DNA from: a bacterium
GTDB taxonomy: Bacteria > UBA10199 > 2-02-FULL-44-16 > JAAZCA01
Length of the DNA stretch: 64,000 nt
Reading direction: 5' to 3'
Assembly (NCBI GenBank): GCA_021810905.1
Contig: JAJZQH010000006.1
Span: forward strand, 116,630 to 180,629
Under the pieces are notes generated by a model. It was not told where the DNA came from and ran no database searches. It worked only from the letters and a program-made list of their open reading frames with translations. Position 1 is the first letter of the stretch, and each line of letters opens with the position of its first letter. The position numbers and the translations under genes are program-made. Shown in pieces: positions 8,510-16,844 of the stretch.

Positions 8510-9681
8510 GATTTCTCCTCGGAGTTATTGCCGATTTCTTCCTCAGTGAGATAACATGCAGGATCCTCCTGCCAGATGTCGTCGTATCTCGCCTCGGCCC
8601 TTGCCCTGAAATTGCCGTTGCACGCGTCGAGGAACCCGCACCTGCTGCACCGGCCCTTGAGCAGACCTTTTCTGTCCCGAAGCCGGCCGAGCAAGGTGTC
8701 TGTGGCTGCATTGCCCCAGATCTCTTCGAACGATCGCTCCTTCACATTGCCGAGCGAAGGCCCGTTCCAGAATTGATCCGGATGCACGAAGCCGCGCTCG
8801 TCGATGCCGGCGATTCCCTCTCCAGAGCGGTTGCCGCCGTTGGAGCGCAGCAGCGTAAGAATCTCTTCCGCCCTCGCGGGATCTTCGCGCGCGGTCTTGA
8901 GATAGATGTAGGGTCCGTCAGCGTGATTGTCGACCGTCAGCACTTCCTTTTTTATTCCGCGTTCGATCAGCGAGCGCACCCAGTCGCATATCGAGTCGAT
9001 AGAGCGCCGCGTCTGCTCGTGCGAGAGGTCGTTGTCCGCTATCGCAGCGCCCCTGCCTGAATAGACCAGGTGATAAAAACATGCGCGGTCCACGCGCAGG
9101 CCTTCAACGAGCAGCATGACCGCGGGCAGGTCTACGATGTTCTCCCGGGTCATGGTGAAGCGCAGCCCGACCTTCTGCCCCGCATCCACGAGATGATTGA
9201 TGCCGTCCACGGCCCGCGCGAATGCGCCGCCAAGGCCTCGGAAGCGGTCGTTGCGTTCGCCGATTCCGTCCAGGCTCACGCCGACGTAATCGCATCCGGC
9301 CGCCCGGATACTCTGCGCCAGCTCTGCCGTGATCAACGTGCCGTTCGTGGAGATGACGGTCCTGAGGCCCCGCGCCTTGGCGCAGAGCACGAGTTCTATG
9401 AGGTCGGTCCTCAAGAGCGGCTCTCCGCCGGAGAAGAGAAGCACCGGCGCGCCAAAGTCCGCCAGCCCCTCGATCATCCTCTTCGCCTCGGCGGTGGAAA
9501 GTTCTCCTTCGCTCGGAAGAGCGCCTGCGTTCGCATAGCAATGCACGCATCTGAGGTTGCAGCGCCGCGTGGAGTTCCATACCACGACCGGCCTGTTGGG
9601 CCTGGCCGCGGATGCGTGTCTGTAGCGCAGTTCGTCGCCGTCCGATGAGAGACCGTGCAGGAGTTTAGTGACGCTGATCAT
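8491..9681 (-). CDS. ahbC: Radical SAM 12,18-didecarboxysiroheme deacetylase
   Basis: 396 aa radical SAM enzyme starting MISVTKLLHGL. The SAM cluster motif is CNLRCVHCYA (about residues 39-48), followed by FSGGEPLLR. The C-terminal cluster region KGRCSRCGFLDACNGNFRAR ends with DPACYLTEEEI, the pattern of the AhbC/NirJ branch. It removes the two acetate groups of 12,18-didecarboxysiroheme to give Fe-coproporphyrin III, the step between AhbAB and AhbD. NirJ of heme d1 synthesis is the alternative reading, but no other nir gene is present and all other ahb genes are. It starts 12 nt after the cobA-hemD stop. Confidence 0.9.
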   Translation of the reverse strand: MISVTKLLHGLSSDGDELRYRHASAARPNRPVVVWNSTRRCNLRCVHCYANAGALPSEGELSTAEAKRMIEGLADFGAPVLLFSGGEPLLRTDLIELVLCAKARGLRTVISTNGTLITAELAQSIRAAGCDYVGVSLDGIGERNDRFRGLGGAFARAVDGINHLVDAGQKVGLRFTMTRENIVDLPAVMLLVEGLRVDRACFYHLVYSGRGAAIADNDLSHEQTRRSIDSICDWVRSLIERGIKKEVLTVDNHADGPYIYLKTAREDPARAEEILTLLRSNGGNRSGEGIAGIDERGFVHPDQFWNGPSLGNVKERSFEEIWGNAATDTLLGRLRDRKGLLKGRCSRCGFLDACNGNFRARAEARYDDIWQEDPACYLTEEEIGNNSEEKSCHSHR

Positions 9682-9693
9682 ATGCGATACCCT

Positions 9694-11223
9694 TCAGCAC
9701 TTGCCGTAATAGGAAGCCAGCGCATCCGCAAGGCTCTCGGCCGTGGAGAGTGGAGGAACGACGTCGACGTGAAGCCCCACCTCCTGCGCGGTGGCGGCAG
9801 AGACGGGTCCGATCACCGCTATCGCCACGTCCTCCAGCGCCTTGCCGAGCTTATCGTTCGCGAAGAGCCCCGCGAAGGCGCGCACGCACGAGGAGCTCGT
9901 GAGCGTGACCGCATCTATCTGTTTATTTCTGATGAGCTCCCGTATGCGCCGCGACCCGCCTGAGAGTAGCTCAGTTCGGTATATCGGCAGGAAGTCCACG
10001 TGATGCCCGCACGCCGAAAGGCTCTCGCGCAAGAGCACCCTGCTCTCCTCCGCCCCGACTATGAGTATGCGGCACTTCACGTCGCCCTGCTCCCTCTCTA
10101 ACTCGGCGGCGAGGGACTCCTGCCGGAAATCCTCAGGCACTATGTCCGAGATGAATCCGTAATCCTCGAGACGTTCGGCGGTCTTGGAACCAATGGTGGC
10201 AAAGCGAACAGCGGCGAGCACCTCTGGCGGCACGCCGTAGCGATAGAGCCCGTCGAAAAAATGCGTGACGCCGTTTGCGCTGGTGAAGACGATCCAGCGG
10301 TACGCGTCGCCGCGCCTGAGCTGCGGCACGATCCCGCGCAGCAGGTTCGTGGGCCTCAGGCGTATGAGGGGATATGACAAGACCTTCGCGCCGCGCTCCT
10401 CGAGCAGAGTCCTGAACGAAGCCGCCTGCGCCTTTGGCCGCGTAACAAGTACGGTGCGCCCGCAAAGCGACGCGCCCTGCATCTTGCGCGAGAGCTTGCC
10501 GCGCATCCGCACTACCTCGCCCACGACGATGACGGCCGGCGCCTCGAACCCCGCCGACTCGACCTTCTCAACTATATCATCAAGGCTGCCTGTCACTATG
10601 CGCTGTGCGGCAAGGCTTCCGCTGGCCACGACCGCCACCGGCATGGAAGGCTTCGCCTTCGCGCTGCGCAGCTTCTTTACGATCTCTCGGAGATTGGCCA
10701 TGCCCATGAGAATCACGAGCGTGGAATCTTTTCCCAGGAGCCTCTTCCATTGCACTGAGGACGAACGCTTGCGCGGATCCTCGTGGCCGGTGACGATCTG
10801 CAGCGTCGATGCGTAGCGCCGGTGCGTGAGGGGAATCCCCGCGAGTTCAGGGACGGCGAGCGCCGAGCTCACGCCCGGCACGACCTCGAATGGAATCCCC
10901 GCTTCCGCAAGCGCCACAGCCTCTTCCGCGCCGCGGCCGAAGAGAAACGGATCGCCTCCCTTGAGCCTGACCACGCAACGGCCGGAGCCCGCGGTATCGA
11001 CTAGCAGCCGATTGATCTTATCCTGCGTGAGCGCGTGTCCCTTGGGCGACTTGCCGGCGTAAATGAGCTGCGCGTCCGTTCTCGCGAACTTGAGGAGTTC
11101 GGCATTCACGAGTTTGTCGTAGACGATCACGTCCGCGCTGCGTATTCGATCCAGCGCCTTGAGCGTGAGCAGCCCCACATCGCCGGGGCCTGCGCCTACG
11201 AGATAGACTTTTCCGTCAGTCAT
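9694..11223 (-). CDS. cobA-hemD: Fused uroporphyrinogen-III C-methyltransferase / uroporphyrinogen-III synthase
   Basis: 509 aa with two enzymes. Residues 1 to about 245 are the SUMT domain (VYLVGAGPGDVGLLTLKA, VVRLKGGDPFLFGRG, PGVSSALAVP, GIPLTHR), which methylates uroporphyrinogen III to precorrin-2. Residues about 255-509 are the HemD domain (VLVTRPKAQAASF, WIVFTSANGV, PIYRTE, TLTSSSCVRAF), which cyclises hydroxymethylbilane. The fusion is common in clostridia and deltaproteobacteria. It channels the tetrapyrrole to siroheme, which fits the siroheme-dependent heme route downstream. Its start overlaps hemC by 8 nt. Confidence 0.95.
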   Translation of the reverse strand: MTDGKVYLVGAGPGDVGLLTLKALDRIRSADVIVYDKLVNAELLKFARTDAQLIYAGKSPKGHALTQDKINRLLVDTAGSGRCVVRLKGGDPFLFGRGAEEAVALAEAGIPFEVVPGVSSALAVPELAGIPLTHRRYASTLQIVTGHEDPRKRSSSVQWKRLLGKDSTLVILMGMANLREIVKKLRSAKAKPSMPVAVVASGSLAAQRIVTGSLDDIVEKVESAGFEAPAVIVVGEVVRMRGKLSRKMQGASLCGRTVLVTRPKAQAASFRTLLEERGAKVLSYPLIRLRPTNLLRGIVPQLRRGDAYRWIVFTSANGVTHFFDGLYRYGVPPEVLAAVRFATIGSKTAERLEDYGFISDIVPEDFRQESLAAELEREQGDVKCRILIVGAEESRVLLRESLSACGHHVDFLPIYRTELLSGGSRRIRELIRNKQIDAVTLTSSSCVRAFAGLFANDKLGKALEDVAIAVIGPVSAATAQEVGLHVDVVPPLSTAESLADALASYYGKC

Positions 11224-12145
11224 TGCCGCGGATCTCCTCCAGTATGCGCCGCCCGCCCATCGCGAGCAGCCGCTCCGCCATGACCTTTCCTAGACCCTCG
11301 GCCTCTGCAGAGGAAGCGGCGTCGCTCCATGCAACCGACTGCGTGCCGTCGAGGCTGGTGATAGCCGCATCCATGGACACGCGGTCTCCATCTGTTTTCG
11401 CAAAAGCGCTCAGCGGCGCCTGACATCCCGCGCCAATTCCCTGCATGAGCGAACGCTCGGCAGACACGCAGGCGCGCGTATTCGGATCGTCGATCTTCCC
11501 GATTATCTCTAGCAGTTCGTCGTCTCCTTCGCGCGCCTCAATCCCAAGCGCGCCCTGGGCCGGAGCGGGAAGCCACCGATCGAGCGGAAGATACTCGGTG
11601 ATAACGCCTTCCAGCCCCAGGCGGATGAGCCCAGCGGCTGCCGCGATGATCGCGTCGTAGCGACCTTCTTTCAACTTGCTGATGCGCGTGTCGACATTCC
11701 CGCGCAGCTCTTCCACCGTAAGATCACTCCGCAACGCCAGGAGCTGCGCGCGGCGGCGCAGGCTGCTCGTCCCCACGACGGAACCCGGATTGAGCGCGGA
11801 GAGCGGCGCGCCGTCCCTCGTGACGACCACGTCCTGCGGATTGGCCCTCGCTGGTATCGCCGCGATCGTAAGCCCCGAAGGAATCGCAGTGGGGAGGTCC
11901 TTCAAGCTGTGCACCGCAATGTCGATCTCGCCTCGGAGGAGCGCATGTTCCAGCTCGCGCACGAAGATTCCTTCGTCCAGCCTGGAGAGCGGCGACGACC
12001 GCAAGCGATCGCCACGAGTGACGATTTCCCGGACGACGCATTCATGCGCCGGCGCCATGCGAGCCAAGTAGCCCTGGACCAGCCGCCCCTGCGTCATCGC
12101 CAGCGCGCTTCCGCGAGTTCCGGCGACTATTTTCTTTCCCGGCAT
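11216..12145 (-). CDS. hemC: Hydroxymethylbilane synthase (porphobilinogen deaminase)
   Basis: 309 aa, joins four porphobilinogens. Seen are IVAGTRGSALAMTQ at the N-terminus, the substrate-binding VVGTSSLRRRAQL and the dipyrromethane-cofactor cysteine in GIGAGCQAPLSAF (about residue 240). Its ATG at 12145 lies inside the 3' part of the hemA frame, an overlap of 104 nt that is unusual even in this packed operon. AGGAAAGGAT just upstream is a good ribosome-binding site. Confidence 0.96.
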   Translation of the reverse strand: MPGKKIVAGTRGSALAMTQGRLVQGYLARMAPAHECVVREIVTRGDRLRSSPLSRLDEGIFVRELEHALLRGEIDIAVHSLKDLPTAIPSGLTIAAIPARANPQDVVVTRDGAPLSALNPGSVVGTSSLRRRAQLLALRSDLTVEELRGNVDTRISKLKEGRYDAIIAAAAGLIRLGLEGVITEYLPLDRWLPAPAQGALGIEAREGDDELLEIIGKIDDPNTRACVSAERSLMQGIGAGCQAPLSAFAKTDGDRVSMDAAITSLDGTQSVAWSDAASSAEAEGLGKVMAERLLAMGGRRILEEIRGND

Positions 12146-13178
12146 GAGATCCTTTCCTGCCCCGGCTGCAGTTCAACTTCTCGATGAGATGCCCCATGCG
12201 TTCCTGGATAATTCTCTCCACATCACGTGCCGCCTCGATCTTCTTCTGGAGATTTGAGTCGCGCACATGCGAGAGGTCGTCGATGTTGTAGAGGTGCACG
12301 CCCTCGATCTCCGTGACGCCGGGATCGATGTCCCTCGGCACGGCGGTGTCGATGAAGATGAGCGGCCTGCCGCAGCGGCGCTCCATGACCTCGCGCACCT
12401 GCGCCCTGTGTATGATGATGTGCGGAGCGGCGGTGGAGCTTAAGACGATGTCAGCGCGCTCCATGAATTCAAAAAGCGCGTCGAACCTGATGGCCTCGCC
12501 GCCCACGCTGCGCGCCAGCTCCTGCGCGCGTTCGAAGGTTCGGTTCGCGACGAGGACCTTGCGGATGCCCCGGCTCTGCAGATGACGGATCGAGAGTTCG
12601 CTGATCTTGCCGGTCCCGATGATGAGCACCGTTTTCCCCTCGAGATCGCCGACCGCTTTTCTGGCCAGCTCGATGCTGATGGAACTGACGGAGACCGCGC
12701 CCTTGCCGATCTGCGTGCGGCTCCTTGCGAGCGAGCCGGCACGTATCGCCTCGTCGAAGACCTCCGTCAATATCTTCCCGAGGCCGCCGGCATCGCGCGC
12801 TACCTGATAAGCCTGTTTGACCTGGCCGAGTATCTGCGGCTCGCCGATCACCATCGAATCGAGGCTGGCCGCCACCTTGAAGAGCTGAAACGCGGCGTCC
12901 ATGCCGCTTCCGTGATAGAGGAATTGCGCGAACGAGGATTCATCGATGCCGTGAAATCGCGCAAGGAATCTCACAAGTTCTCTGCAGTCGCAGCCTTGAC
13001 TCATGACCGCATAGAGCTCCACGCGGTTGCACGTGGAGAGTATCGCTGATTCGAGCATTGGCCCCTGCTCCTTGAGCAGCTTCACCGCCTGCGCGAGCCT
13101 GTCAGGCGGAATCGCGAGCCGCTCCCTCACCTCCACGGGCGCACTCCTGTGATTCATGCCGCAGACCCGGAGTATCAC
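12042..13178 (-). CDS. hemA: Glutamyl-tRNA reductase with an atypical, shortened C-terminus
   Basis: Reduces glutamyl-tRNA(Glu) to glutamate-1-semialdehyde. The catalytic core is complete: GMNHRSAPVEVRERLA, the active-site cysteine in LSTCNRVELYAV, GEPQILGQVKQAY and the NADPH-binding VLIIGTGKISELSIRHL. GTG 13178 is chosen as start because it overlaps the upstream stop by 4 nt (GTGA) and follows a run of G. After the spinal helix (VERIIQERMGHLIEKL, about residue 334) the sequence leaves the family pattern. The last 40 or so residues are read through the hemC start region. The usual dimerisation domain of roughly 100 residues is therefore absent or replaced. Confidence 0.9.
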   Translation of the reverse strand: MILRVCGMNHRSAPVEVRERLAIPPDRLAQAVKLLKEQGPMLESAILSTCNRVELYAVMSQGCDCRELVRFLARFHGIDESSFAQFLYHGSGMDAAFQLFKVAASLDSMVIGEPQILGQVKQAYQVARDAGGLGKILTEVFDEAIRAGSLARSRTQIGKGAVSVSSISIELARKAVGDLEGKTVLIIGTGKISELSIRHLQSRGIRKVLVANRTFERAQELARSVGGEAIRFDALFEFMERADIVLSSTAAPHIIIHRAQVREVMERRCGRPLIFIDTAVPRDIDPGVTEIEGVHLYNIDDLSHVRDSNLQKKIEAARDVERIIQERMGHLIEKLNCSRGRKGSHAGKENSRRNSRKRAGDDAGAAGPGLLGSHGAGA

Positions 13179-13885
13179 TTGCACCCCCCCGTGGACGGCA
13201 CGCATGGCGCCGCTATCCTCAGCGTGTAGCGGTCGATTGTCTCGCGCACGAGTTCTCGCGCCTCTTTCTCTTTCCCGTTCCGCAGGAGATCGAGGAGCGG
13301 AGAGCGGATCAGGCTTTCATATAATGATGTGCGTACGCGTGATTCTGCGGCGCGGACCTTGGCCGTCCGCCTTGCAGCGCCAAGCGCTCGCACGAGTGCG
13401 GCATATTCCTGTCCTATGCATTCGGAGCAGCGCTCCTTCAGCACGCGGGCCAACAGCGGGCTCTGACCGTCGGTGGATATGCAGATGGAAAGAGAACCGC
13501 GCCGAAGCACGGCCGGCACTATGAAGGTGCACGCCTCAGGAAGGTCGACGGCATTCACCAGCGCGCACGATCGCGCCGCGTCCGCCGCCACCTTCTCGTT
13601 TAAAGCTGCATCGTCTGTCGCCGCTATCACGACCCATGCGCCGCGGATCGATCGCCTATCGTAGCGAACCTTCTTGAGGCTTATGCGGCCGCGCTTCGAG
13701 AGGCTATCGATTCCTCGTGTTACCTTTGGGCTCACTACTATCACGTCCGCGCTGGCGGAGAGCAAGGAACGCACCTTGCGTTCCGCGACCTTGCCGCCGC
13801 CGACGACGACACACTTCCTGCCCGCCAAGTTGAGATTAACGGGATAGAACGTGATGGGCTTTACAGGCGATACTCGTGCGCGCAT
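13175..13885 (-). CDS. Precorrin-2 dehydrogenase / sirohydrochlorin ferrochelatase (Met8p/CysG-N type)
   Basis: About 236 aa. The N-terminal Rossmann domain has YPVNLNLAGRKCVVVGGGKV and AERKVRSLL, then VIAATDDAALNEKV and FIVPAVLRRGSLSICIST, all typical of the CysG N-terminal / Met8p family. It oxidises precorrin-2 to sirohydrochlorin with NAD. Met8p-like members also insert iron, and no separate chelatase is visible in this operon, so it probably does both (inference). ATG 13885 is given; a TTG at 13891 would overlap the coaX stop and is also possible. It overlaps hemA by 4 nt. Confidence 0.9.
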   Translation of the reverse strand: MRARVSPVKPITFYPVNLNLAGRKCVVVGGGKVAERKVRSLLSASADVIVVSPKVTRGIDSLSKRGRISLKKVRYDRRSIRGAWVVIAATDDAALNEKVAADAARSCALVNAVDLPEACTFIVPAVLRRGSLSICISTDGQSPLLARVLKERCSECIGQEYAALVRALGAARRTAKVRAAESRVRTSLYESLIRSPLLDLLRNGKEKEARELVRETIDRYTLRIAAPCVPSTGGCK

Positions 13886-13887
13886 GC

Positions 13888-14658
13888 TCAAGAAACCTCA
13901 TTCCATGCATAGTTTTCCCATAACAAGTCCAACCCTCTCAAAATCAGATCCGGATGAACGCGACGAATCGTCCGGCAGGAGCGCTTGAGCAATATCGCGT
14001 CACCGCCCGTGGCTATGACCAGCGGTTTTCCGTGAGACTGCCTTGCGATGGACCGCACTATACCGTCCACCAGACCAGCGTAACCGCGGATGAGACCGGA
14101 GTTTATCGCTTCCCTCGTGTTGCGGCCGATTGCACGCGCAGTCAGGCGGGGTTTTACCAGCGGCAGCTTTGCAGTCATGGCATGCAGCGATGCCGCGGCG
14201 ATGGAGAGACCGGGCACGATCACGCCGCCCGCGAATTCTCCGCGCGCGCTCACGAGATCGATCGTGATAGCAGTGCCGGCATCGATGATTATGACCGGCT
14301 TGCGATATTCTTGATATGCGGCAAACGCTGCAACGAGGCGATCAGCGCCGAGCTGTTTTTTATCGTATCCCCTGATCCGCATCGGGATCGAATTGTGGTT
14401 CGCAAAGAGAGGGACGACTCCGAAGGCCACCTTGCATGCGCCTCTAAATATCGGATCGAGACGCGGCACCACGTTCACTATGCACGCGCCTTCGGGAAAG
14501 CGACGCGCGCCGACCGCGGCTCGCAGTCTTAGCGCGAGCGCGCGCATGTCGCGGCACTCATCCGTGCGCATGCTCCATCTCTTCACAAGGCGCCTGCCGC
14601 TGAAGAGCGCGCACGCCACGTTAGTGTTGCCTATGTCGATTGCGAGGACACACTTCAT
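13888..14658 (-). CDS. coaX: Type III pantothenate kinase
   Basis: 256 aa ASKHA-fold kinase for the first step of CoA synthesis. Seen are the phosphate-1 loop AIDIGNTNVACALF, GYDKKQLGADRLVAAFAAY and IDAGTAITIDLV. This family is insensitive to CoA feedback and needs a monovalent cation. Its place inside a heme operon may only reflect growth-linked co-expression, or CoA demand for succinyl-CoA-free C5 heme synthesis is simply unrelated. The start at 14658 follows 8 nt after the upstream ferredoxin stop. Confidence 0.95.
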   Translation of the reverse strand: MKCVLAIDIGNTNVACALFSGRRLVKRWSMRTDECRDMRALALRLRAAVGARRFPEGACIVNVVPRLDPIFRGACKVAFGVVPLFANHNSIPMRIRGYDKKQLGADRLVAAFAAYQEYRKPVIIIDAGTAITIDLVSARGEFAGGVIVPGLSIAAASLHAMTAKLPLVKPRLTARAIGRNTREAINSGLIRGYAGLVDGIVRSIARQSHGKPLVIATGGDAILLKRSCRTIRRVHPDLILRGLDLLWENYAWNEVS

Positions 14659-14666
14659 CGGTCGAA

Positions 14667-15722
14667 TCAGACCTCGATTAGATCATACGTTCTCGATCCC
14701 AGCCCTATATTCTCCGCATGCGCGAGCTGCACCGTGCCGTCCACGCCCGGGTGGGTCTGCGCGAATACGTCGCCGCCGGCCTTGAGCACCAGGTCATAGC
14801 ACGCCTGGTCGATCGCTACCGGATCGGATGACGCGAGTATGCCTATGTCCGCAACGAGAGAATCCTCGCCCTCGCTCAGGCAGTCGCAATTGGGTGTGAT
14901 GTGGTTGAGGAAGTTCACGTAAAAGGCGCGCTTCCCTTTTACGGCGCCCAGCGCATATTCCGCATAGCGCTCCTGCACCTGTTTCGGTCCCTGGTTCCAT
15001 GCCAGGCCCATCGCGCCGTAGGGGCAGACGAGCACGCATTCGCCGCAGCCCACGCAGCGGTCGATGGAAATTTGCGCCGAAACTTTCGTAAGCGAGATAG
15101 CGCGATGATCGCACGCGGTGACGCAGGCGCCGCAGCGCTTGCACAGCGCCGCGTCGACCTGCGGAGTTGCGCCCGAATGCATCTCGAACTTGCCGCGCCT
15201 GGAGCCGCAGCCCATGCCCAGGTTTTTGATCGCGCCTCCGAACCCGCCCATGAGGTGACCCTTGAAATGCGAGAGCACGAGCATCGAATCGGCATGCGCG
15301 ATCGCTCGCGCGATCTTGACGCTTCTGAAATGAGTCCCCGCGACCTCGACCTGCTCGTCGTCCGTTCCGTGCAGACCATCCGCGATGATCACCGGCACGC
15401 CCACGGACTCCTGCGTGAAACCGTGTTCCGCAGCGACTTCAAGATGCCCCAGCGCATCCTTGCGCGGCCCCGCGTAGATCGTGCACGTATCCGTGAGAAA
15501 AGCGCGCCCCTTGCACGCGCTGATCATCTGCAGGAAAGGAGCGAGATACTCCGGCCGGATATAGCCGTCGTTGCCGCGCTCGCCGAAGTGCATCTTCACG
15601 GCGCAGAAGTCGCCTTCGTGGAACGGGGCCGCGGCGGAAGAGAGCTCAAGGAGTTTCGCTAGCTCGTGTTTTCGATTCCAAGGGAGAAACCAGACCTTTG
15701 CAATTTCGTTCGGGGATGTCAT
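14667..15722 (-). CDS. DUF362 family protein with two [4Fe-4S] ferredoxin motifs, first gene of the heme operon
   Basis: 351 aa, cytoplasmic. A DUF362 domain (AVKMHFGERGNDGYIRPEYL, VLSHFKGHLMGGFGGAIKNLG) surrounds two ferredoxin motifs, CKRCGACVTACDHRAIS and CVGCGECVLVCPYGAM (about residues 193-245). No reaction is established for this family. As the promoter-proximal gene of an operon with two radical SAM enzymes and an oxidative decarboxylation, it could be their electron carrier (inference). The start at 15722 follows a promoter whose -10 box ends only 6 nt upstream, so the transcript may be leaderless. Confidence 0.85.
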   Translation of the reverse strand: MTSPNEIAKVWFLPWNRKHELAKLLELSSAAAPFHEGDFCAVKMHFGERGNDGYIRPEYLAPFLQMISACKGRAFLTDTCTIYAGPRKDALGHLEVAAEHGFTQESVGVPVIIADGLHGTDDEQVEVAGTHFRSVKIARAIAHADSMLVLSHFKGHLMGGFGGAIKNLGMGCGSRRGKFEMHSGATPQVDAALCKRCGACVTACDHRAISLTKVSAQISIDRCVGCGECVLVCPYGAMGLAWNQGPKQVQERYAEYALGAVKGKRAFYVNFLNHITPNCDCLSEGEDSLVADIGILASSDPVAIDQACYDLVLKAGGDVFAQTHPGVDGTVQLAHAENIGLGSRTYDLIEV

Positions 15723-15728
15723 GCGGCA

Positions 15729-15756
15729 TTCATAGAGAATGAACGGAGATTGTCAA
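15729..15756 (-). promoter_or_regulatory. Promoter of the heme operon, probably leaderless
   Basis: On the minus strand TTGACA (15756-15751) is followed after 16 nt by TATGAA (15734-15729). Six nt separate the -10 box from the ATG at 15722, which would place the transcription start at or next to the A of the start codon. Confidence 0.6.
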
Positions 15757-15781
15757 CAGATGAGGGGCCCGCAAATGAACT

Positions 15782-16194
15782 TCATCGCCCTTCGACCTCG
15801 AGTCTCGCAGCGATCCTTGCGACTGCCGCCTTGATGATCAGCAAAAGCCCCCATCCTCTGTCCGAGCGGAATGAGCGGGTAGAGCTCGCTCTCAAGAGCG
15901 CGCTCAACCAACGCATCGAGCCGCTTGCGAAGCATGGATGAGGCCTGTTGAAACGTCACGGCTTTCGGTTTGGCGCGATTGACGGAGAGCTTCGCCAGAC
16001 GCTCGCCGAGGATCGCCACGTCATAAGCGCTCAAGGGTTCGAACTGGCTCAAGTCATAGAGGTCGCGAGCGGAAGTTCTCTCAAGCTCCGCCGCGATCTT
16101 GTTGGAGAAGGCCTCCCTCAAGGGCGATGTCCGTCTTCAGCTTCTCCGCCAGAAAATGTATGATGCGGATCAGAAGCTCTTCACGGTTTTTCAT
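15782..16194 (-). pseudogene. Decayed AbiEii-type nucleotidyltransferase toxin
   Basis: Three pieces of one AbiEii-like protein lie in three reading frames. The first starts at ATG 16194, overlapping abiEi by 14 nt, and reads MKNREELLIRIIHFLAEK up to IALEGG. There the active-site block that should follow (GGTAL...S-D-D) is deleted and the frame shifts. The second piece (from about 16118) has NKIAAELERTSARDLYDL, the conserved C-terminal helix. A run of five G at 15848-15852 marks a second shift, after which LLLIIKAAVARIAARL ends at TGA 15782. The product cannot be an active nucleotidyltransferase. Confidence 0.85.
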
Positions 16195-16798
16195 GGAGCA
16201 GCCCTTTCACAAAGGCGATGAACCGCGGATTATTGTATCTTCGGAGATATCGCTCGACCTTTCGTTTATCGAGTTTATCGACCGCCACCTCGCTCAGAGG
16301 GTCGATGACGAAACGCGCGGCCTTCGTATAAAAATAGAGCAGATCGATAAACGCCTTTTCAGGATCAGCCATTCGTACGCCGAATTCCGCGGACTCGAAT
16401 CCGAAATACATCTCCGGGGCGATCGAATAGATGAACAGCATGCCTTGATCTGTCGAAATCCTGCGTCGCCGCCCCACATGGATTGCGGACACACTCCTCT
16501 CCGGCACCGTGCCGATGAGCCCGTGACGCGCGAGCGCTGAGTCCATGGATATGTAACAATCCGGCGCCAGGCGCATCGCCAGCCGCTGGAGGTCGAATGC
16601 GGAGGTGACATAGATGCCCCTCTGGACGCGAGTCAAAAAACCACCCTTCACGCATCTGTTGATGATCCGCGCCGCAGCCAGCTTTGAACGCGCGCCGATG
16701 AGATTCGCCAGATCCGCTGCGGAAAAGACCCCGCCCAGATCAGCGGCATAGGCCTCAATTTTCTTGAGGAGATCATATATCTGTGGAGAACTTTTCAT
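16181..16798 (-). CDS. AbiEi-type antitoxin (type IV toxin-antitoxin)
   Basis: 205 aa, intact. An N-terminal winged helix (GGVFSAADLANLIGARSKLAAARIINR, residues about 18-45) is followed by an AbiEi domain with RVQRGIYVTSAFDL, YISMDSALARHGLI and DPEKAFIDLLYFY. AbiEi proteins bind inverted repeats at their own promoter and repress the operon. Here the start codon itself lies in a 51-bp perfect palindrome and there is no Shine-Dalgarno sequence. TATTAT ends 9 nt before the ATG, so the message may be leaderless. The partner toxin gene downstream is broken, leaving an orphan autorepressor. Confidence 0.85.
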   Translation of the reverse strand: MKSSPQIYDLLKKIEAYAADLGGVFSAADLANLIGARSKLAAARIINRCVKGGFLTRVQRGIYVTSAFDLQRLAMRLAPDCYISMDSALARHGLIGTVPERSVSAIHVGRRRRISTDQGMLFIYSIAPEMYFGFESAEFGVRMADPEKAFIDLLYFYTKAARFVIDPLSEVAVDKLDKRKVERYLRRYNNPRFIAFVKGLLHEKP

Positions 16799-16844
16799 AC
16801 TGTACAGATAATATCATATTATGATATTATCTGTACAGTATGAA
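16794..16844. promoter_or_regulatory. 51-bp perfect palindrome over the abiEi start, likely operator
   Basis: Two 25-nt arms are exactly complementary around a single central base at 16819. The inner part is AT-rich (AATATCAT...ATGATATT) and the outer part contains CTGTACAG on both sides. It covers the abiEi ATG and its likely -10 box. Because of the symmetry an ATG also appears on the other strand at 16840-16842, opening a 17-codon frame of doubtful meaning. The rest of 16845-17038 holds no gene; a small GCAGCC/GGCTGC hairpin at 16978-16993 is the only structure I see. Confidence 0.85.

Noticed and set aside
8491..9681. NirJ (heme d1 synthesis) for the second radical SAM gene
   Set aside because: No nirS, nirF or other heme d1 genes are present, while ahbA, ahbB and ahbD are in the same operon.
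12042..12144. hemA frameshift restoring the dimerisation domain
   Set aside because: The two other minus-strand frames between 12145 and 12200 show either an immediate stop or no recognisable family sequence, so no simple shift restores the domain.
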